Source of the DNA: an uncultured Lachnospiraceae bacterium
GTDB taxonomy: Bacteria > Bacillota > Clostridia > Lachnospirales > Lachnospiraceae
NCBI GenBank assembly: GCA_949502235.1
Contig: CATBDC010000028.1
Span: forward strand, 1 to 45,753
Direction of reading: 5' to 3'
DNA: 45,753 bases
Position 1 is the first letter of the stretch. Every line of letters begins with the position of its first letter. Shown piece by piece: positions 42,134 through 45,753 of this stretch. The position numbers and the translations under genes were made by a program. The notes beneath the pieces were generated by a model. The model was not told where the DNA came from. It did not search any database and worked only from the letters and a program-made list of their open reading frames with translations.

Positions 42134-43097
42134 TAAGGAATTCCAGAATTACTCCGAAGGGATCTTCAAGCCTTACTTTGAAAAATTCATTGAATTTAAA
42201 AGGAGCAAGGGTGAAAAAGTCGGACATTCTGCACTGGTCAGAATGAAGGCACTTAACGACAAGCTCAATTCCTCCGGCACTCTCCATGTCACAAAAGAAA
42301 CAGCCGAGGAGATCCTTGCGCCAAAGGATGGGGTAAGCAGGAACACAAGATATGCGCGTATTTCTTTCCTAAGGCAGTTTTTAAATTTTATGAATACCCT
42401 CGGGATTGAGTGTTATCAGATCCCTTACCGGTATACAAAATCCATCCATTGTGAGTTCAGGCCGTATATTTTTTCTGATGGGGAACTAAAAAGGCTGCTT
42501 GCGGCAGCGGATTCCCTGACTGACTGGCACCACTCCAGCCGCAGGTGTGATATTTATCCGGTCATCATCCGTTTATTGGTGAGTACCGGGATGAGGATCA
42601 GCGAAGCGCTCCATTTAAAACCCGGTGACGTAGACATTGATACCGGTATTTTAAAAGTTATAAATGGAAAGAACGGCGTATCAAGGTATATCCCGCTGTC
42701 TGATTCCATGGCAGAATGCCTGAAACCTTACCTGCAGGCACATATAGGTGACCCATGGCTTTTCACTTCACCATTGACAGGCTCCTTTTATTCGGATGCA
42801 ACTGTCAGGCATATGTATAAAGGCCTGTGCAGGACAGCAAATATTTACAGGCCGGACGGAAAAGTCCCAAACCTTCATTCCCTGCGCCATACTTTCTGTA
42901 CAAAAAGCCTTGACCAGCTCTTGGCATCCGGTATGGACATCTATACAGCAGTCCCGATACTTGCCGCCTATGTCGGCCATGTGAATTTCAGGGATACGGA
43001 ATCTTATATTCATTTTACAGAGATAAATTATAGCGCCTTTCAGGAAAAACAGGCTTCCCTGCAGGCTCTGATCCCGGAGGTGAACGGTTATGAATAA
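42123..43097 (+). CDS. Tyrosine recombinase, RitB-like
   Basis: The 324-residue protein has active-site residues Arg in TGMRISEALHL, Lys in INGKNGVSRYI, His-x-x-Arg in LHSLRHTFCT, His in YVGHVNF and the nucleophile Tyr in TESYIHF. It overlaps the first recombinase gene by 11 bases and the third by 8, so the three are translated as a coupled set. Confidence 0.9.
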   Translation: MVADKEFQNYSEGIFKPYFEKFIEFKRSKGEKVGHSALVRMKALNDKLNSSGTLHVTKETAEEILAPKDGVSRNTRYARISFLRQFLNFMNTLGIECYQIPYRYTKSIHCEFRPYIFSDGELKRLLAAADSLTDWHHSSRRCDIYPVIIRLLVSTGMRISEALHLKPGDVDIDTGILKVINGKNGVSRYIPLSDSMAECLKPYLQAHIGDPWLFTSPLTGSFYSDATVRHMYKGLCRTANIYRPDGKVPNLHSLRHTFCTKSLDQLLASGMDIYTAVPILAAYVGHVNFRDTESYIHFTEINYSAFQEKQASLQALIPEVNGYE

Positions 43098-44094
43098 AAA
43101 CTTAAGCTTTTATGTGCAGAGGTATTTTTCATCGTATCTTATCGGCCAGCATAATTATGGGAAAAACACGGTTGCTTCATACCGGGACACATTTAAGCTG
43201 CTGCTCACATTCCTTGATGGGAACCACCAGAGAAAGAAAAATATCCCCATTTCAGATGTGGACAAAAGCTGCATTCTACGGTTTTTAAACTGGCTGGATA
43301 TGGAACGTGGGAATTCACCGGCAACCAGAAATGTAAGGCTTGCCCACCTGAAATCATTTTTCCACTATGTACGGATTGAAGAACCCGCCCTTGCAGACCA
43401 GTGCGAGAATGTCATGAATGTTCCTTTCACCAAAGTGGAAAAACGCCCTCCGGAATATATGGATGAGGATTCGGTCTCACATATGCTGCATATCGTGGAT
43501 TTGGAGAGCCGGGACGGCATACGCCACCTTGCCATACTGTCCCTTCTGTACGATTCCGGATGCAGGGTACAGGAGCTGATTGACCTCAAGGTAAAAGATA
43601 TCCAGTTTGAGAAAGGCCAGCGGATCTATGTACATGGTAAAGGCGATAAATACAGAGAAATCCCTATTACACCAAGTACGGAAAAAATACTGAAGAAATA
43701 TTTGAAAAATTTCCCTCATAGCGGGAATGATGCACTTTTTACAAACAGGAAAGGGGAGCCGCTTACAAGACAGGGTATACGTTATATCTTGCAGAAATAT
43801 GCAGCTGAATCAAAAGCTTCGAACCCGGATGATTTCAGCGGCGTTGCCCATCCACATCTTCTGCGTCACAGCAAAGCCACACATTTAGTCAATGCAGGGG
43901 TAAATATCTATAATGTCAGGGATTTTTTAGGCCACGCATCAGTGGCAACGACACAGGTATATCTGACTTCTAATCCAGAAGTAACACGTAAAGCGATAGA
44001 AAAAATTGCCTCACAGACTGTTCCTGAAAGCAGTAATTATTATACAGAAACTGAAAAGCAATCATTGATGGATTACTTAGAAACACTTATATAA
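43090..44094 (+). CDS. Tyrosine recombinase, RitC-like
   Basis: The 334-residue protein has active-site residues Arg in SGCRVQELIDL, Lys in VHGKGDKYREI, His-x-x-Arg in PHLLRHSKATHL, His in FLGHASVATT and the nucleophile Tyr in QVYLTS. It is nearest to the XerC/D-like type of the three. A terminator at 44128 follows, separating the trio from the TIR gene. Confidence 0.9.
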   Translation: MNKNLSFYVQRYFSSYLIGQHNYGKNTVASYRDTFKLLLTFLDGNHQRKKNIPISDVDKSCILRFLNWLDMERGNSPATRNVRLAHLKSFFHYVRIEEPALADQCENVMNVPFTKVEKRPPEYMDEDSVSHMLHIVDLESRDGIRHLAILSLLYDSGCRVQELIDLKVKDIQFEKGQRIYVHGKGDKYREIPITPSTEKILKKYLKNFPHSGNDALFTNRKGEPLTRQGIRYILQKYAAESKASNPDDFSGVAHPHLLRHSKATHLVNAGVNIYNVRDFLGHASVATTQVYLTSNPEVTRKAIEKIASQTVPESSNYYTETEKQSLMDYLETLI

Positions 44095-44127
44095 TAAATA
44101 TTTGTAGTACATATTATAGCCATTATG

Positions 44128-44152
44128 AGAAGCCCTTAACAGGGCTTCTTTT
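44128..44152 (+). terminator. Rho-independent terminator after the recombinase genes
   Basis: AGAAGCCCT (44128-44136) pairs perfectly with AGGGCTTCT (44141-44149) with loop TAAC, followed by TTT. Confidence 0.85.
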
Positions 44153-44264
44153 ATGCTTTTCTCATCGTAGTATAATTACATTTTCACTCTGCAAAAAATA
44201 ATTAATACATCCTTATAAATTCGCATACATTAAATAGAAAATATGATTCAATCTCAAAAATAAA

Positions 44265-44292
44265 TTGAATTTTATTAAGGATATAGTATAAT
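44265..44292 (+). promoter_or_regulatory. Promoter of the TIR gene
   Basis: TTGAAT (44265-44270) and TATAAT (44287-44292) with a 16-bp spacer. Transcription would start near 44299, only a few bases before the ATG at 44305, which raises the possibility of leaderless translation or use of the ATG at 44326. Confidence 0.6.
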
Positions 44293-44304
44293 TAGGAGGA
44301 GATT

Positions 44305-45345
44305 ATGGAAAGGTGGAATAAACATATGAAAGTATTTATTAGCTGGTCTGGAAATATAAGTTTAAAAGTTGCGTTAATTTTTAGGGATTGGTTACCTTCT
44401 GTTATCCAGTCTATTGAACCATACGTTTCTTCGGAAGATATTGACAAAGGTGCTAGATGGAGTACTGATATTGCAAAAGAATTAGAAAACTCAACTTTTG
44501 GTATTTTGTGTGTTACTAAAGAAAATCTCGAAGCACCATGGCTTTCTTTTGAAGCGGGTGCTCTTTCTAAAACTATGGAAAAAGCATTTGTATCACCATT
44601 TCTTTTTGATATCAAACGTTCAGAGGTTCAAGGACCAATACTACAGTTTCAGTCAACTATTTTTGAAAAAGACGATATTAAAAAAATGGTCAAAACTCTA
44701 AATAAAGCTTGTGGAGATGCTGGTATAGCAGAAAGCAGACTTGATACGTCTTTTGAGGTTTGGTATCCACGCCTTGAAGATTCTCTTAATACGTTAAAAG
44801 GTGAAGCGGCCGTGAATGATGGGGAACAACAAAATGAAGATGCTATACCATCTGCTATTATATTGGAAGAGATTCTTGAATTGACTCGGGATAATCAAAA
44901 ATTGATTAGGAATCCCAACTCTCGATTATCGGAGGACATAGAAGAAATAAAGGAATCAATTAACGAACTTTCTATGCGAAACGCTATAGCATATGATAAC
45001 AAAAGAGAAATACGGAAATATAGTTCCGCATTTCTGGAAGAAGTAATACACATGACTAGTAGACGAAGTTCTTACGGATTTTTAATGACACTGAGCCTTT
45101 TTAGAGAGGATTTCCCATGGATTTATGATATGGGAAAAGAAGTGTTGGATATTCTGAAATCAAGAAAAGATTTAGATGAAAAGTCTCTCGCAATTCGTGA
45201 ATTTAGAGAAATAATAGAATTTACCTGTGGACATCCCATAATGCGTGATGTTTTTAGCCGTAACAAAGAAAGTATGATGCTAATGAAAGAAATGCCATAT
45301 ATTTTATCCCGATATCTGGACGATATGCTCGAGCAATATAGCTGA
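44305..45345 (+). CDS. TIR-domain protein, cargo of the RIT-like element, putative defence effector
   Basis: The 346-residue protein has an N-terminal TIR domain (about residues 8-150): MKVFISWSGNISLKVALIFR opens it, then PYVSSEDIDKGARWSTDIAK, FGILCVTKEN and APWLSFEAGALSK. Glu83 in WLSFEAGAL is in the position of the catalytic Glu of TIR NADases. The remaining 190 residues are helical with a likely coiled coil (about 195-230) and match no domain I recognise. Bacterial TIR proteins often deplete NAD in phage defence, which is the likely role here; it is not shown. AGGAGG (44294-44299) favours ATG 44305; AAAGGTGG (44309-44316) before ATG 44326 and the promoter position favour the shorter form. 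It is more AT-rich than the recombinase genes, so it is probably acquired cargo. Confidence 0.8.
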   Translation: MERWNKHMKVFISWSGNISLKVALIFRDWLPSVIQSIEPYVSSEDIDKGARWSTDIAKELENSTFGILCVTKENLEAPWLSFEAGALSKTMEKAFVSPFLFDIKRSEVQGPILQFQSTIFEKDDIKKMVKTLNKACGDAGIAESRLDTSFEVWYPRLEDSLNTLKGEAAVNDGEQQNEDAIPSAIILEEILELTRDNQKLIRNPNSRLSEDIEEIKESINELSMRNAIAYDNKREIRKYSSAFLEEVIHMTSRRSSYGFLMTLSLFREDFPWIYDMGKEVLDILKSRKDLDEKSLAIREFREIIEFTCGHPIMRDVFSRNKESMMLMKEMPYILSRYLDDMLEQYS

Positions 45346-45355
45346 AAATATTAAG

Positions 45356-45391
45356 GTGGTACAAGATTGAAAAACTTGTACCACTTTTTTT
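45356..45391 (+). terminator. Rho-independent terminator of the TIR gene
   Basis: GTGGTACAAG (45356-45365) pairs perfectly with CTTGTACCAC (45375-45384), loop 9 nt, followed by seven T. A second hairpin, AACATAC (45421-45427) with GTATGTT (45434-45440) and TTTT, lies downstream. The rest up to 45506 shows nothing. Confidence 0.88.
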
Positions 45392-45505
45392 CATATTTTA
45401 ATTTGTCATCCTCAGTAATCAACATACGATATGGTATGTTTTTTATGTCTATAAAGAAAAAGCAATATCAAATTTAGGTTGATATTTGGGGATCATACAG
45501 CAAAT

Positions 45506-45590
45506 ATAATGTAAAGTTATTTGAATAGAAAATCAAACGCCAAATGGAGTTTTTAAGTAAACTTTACATTATTTTAAAATTAACATTAAC
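45506..45590. repeat. Right end of the RIT-like element
   Basis: TAATGTAAAGTT (45507-45518) and AACTTTACATTA (45560-45571) face each other across exactly 41 bases, the same spacing as at the left end. The outermost TTAACATTAAC (45580-45590) complements the left terminus. Read inward, both ends also share AACTTTACATTATATTT. Confidence 0.75.
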
Positions 45591-45753
45591 GTCAAAAACG
45601 GCGACAACTTTATAAGCGGGGATTTGGATTTCCTTTGTTTCTGTGACGGGCTTCCCGTCCTTGCCTATTACTGTCTTTCCCGTCTGCGGGTCTTTCTTCT
45701 CTACCTCCTGCCGGATTTTGTACGGCGACGGGGCAAGTATGCGTATGCCCTTT
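45564..45753 (-). CDS. ArdC-like (DUF1738-type) antirestriction protein, broken and running off the window
   Basis: On the minus strand from the window edge, the frame reads KGIRILAPSPYKIRQEVEKK, DPQTGKTVIGKDGKPVTETK and EIQIPAYKVVAVFDV. It then enters the mobile element and ends after NVNFKIM at the stop 45564-45566. KGI.ILAP.PYKI and IPA...V.VFD are marks of the ArdC-type ssDNA-binding domain of plasmid and integrative-element proteins. The normal continuation after FDV (usually SQT) is missing, so the gene is cut by the RIT element. It indicates that conjugative or integrative-element DNA lies beyond the window. Confidence 0.8.
   Translation of the reverse strand, partial: KGIRILAPSPYKIRQEVEKKDPQTGKTVIGKDGKPVTETKEIQIPAYKVVAVFDVNVNFKIM

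Larger units (their letters stand above)
40771..45590 (+). mobile_element. RIT-like element (three tyrosine recombinases) carrying a TIR-domain gene
   Basis: The element is 4820 bp. It starts with GTTAATGTTAA (40771-40781) and ends with its exact complement (45580-45590). Over 32 bases the two ends agree at 26 positions, and each end has the same inner architecture (see the end entries). Between them are three overlapping tyrosine recombinase genes, the defining set of recombinase-in-trio elements, and one further gene, a TIR protein, inside the right end. RIT elements as I know them carry the recombinases alone, so the cargo is notable. The flanking genes differ (FMN reductase on the left, ArdC-like on the right), so this is not one simple insertion. 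Confidence 0.85.

Noticed and set aside
1-45753. CRISPR array, tRNA or rRNA genes
   Set aside because: No regularly spaced direct repeats and no tRNA- or rRNA-like sequence were seen.

Overview
The window reads as chromosome of a low-to-mid GC, gut-type Clostridia, most likely Lachnospiraceae. The grounds are strong GGAGG ribosome sites, many two-component/ABC modules, a MalFG-type sugar importer without its own ATPase, lineage-typical AAA-ATPase/PD-(D/E)XK proteins, and remnants of mobile DNA. No rRNA, tRNA or CRISPR array was seen. All assignments come from reading motifs by eye; no database search was run.

Layout. (1) 79-2858: a short PucR/CdaR-type regulator overlapping a 727-residue protein that joins a 2-hydroxyacyl-CoA dehydratase D-like (double-cubane-cluster reductase) domain to a PucR-type HTH. 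(2) 2943-3366: gene debris, including a truncated copy of the PilZ gene found intact at 12499. (3) 3708-12054: a LacI-regulated sugar operon (isomerase, binding protein, two permeases, oxidoreductase, LacI, oxidoreductase, isomerase) closed by a terminator and followed by the first 59 codons of a lactonase gene. (4) 12499-18366: PilZ protein, response regulator, histidine kinase and FtsX-type ABC transporter. (5) 18457-21810: AAA/PD-(D/E)XK protein, shikimate kinase, MFS exporter. (6) 21825-33054: a response regulator and histidine kinase separated by a 6-kb block of LysR, diaminopropionate ammonia-lyase, M20 hydrolase, YfcC-like carrier and malic enzyme, then a convergent FtsX-type ABC transporter with an 11-bp tandem operator. 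(7) 33616-35889: TetR plus an ABC-2 exporter. (8) 35961-38716: a second AAA/PD-(D/E)XK protein and an unrecognised gene, among very strong intergenic palindromes. (9) 38845-40694: opine-dehydrogenase-family and FMN-reductase-family genes, with the tail of a second FMN-reductase copy. (10) 40771-45590: a 4.8-kb recombinase-in-trio (RIT-like) element with three overlapping tyrosine recombinases and a TIR-domain cargo gene, bounded by matching terminal structures. (11) 45564-45753: the end of an ArdC-like gene, cut by the element.

How it works together. The sugar operon imports a carbohydrate and probably processes it by NAD-dependent oxidation and TIM-barrel isomerisation under LacI control. 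The diaminopropionate block probably imports or exports a diaminopropionate conjugate or its products, hydrolyses it, deaminates diaminopropionate to pyruvate and ammonia, and links pyruvate to malate. The three ABC modules look like envelope-stress or antimicrobial-peptide responses. The strongest candidates for something not previously described are the TIR-carrying RIT element with mismatched flanks, the dehydratase/PucR fusion, and the insertion of the diaminopropionate operon between a response regulator and its probable kinase.
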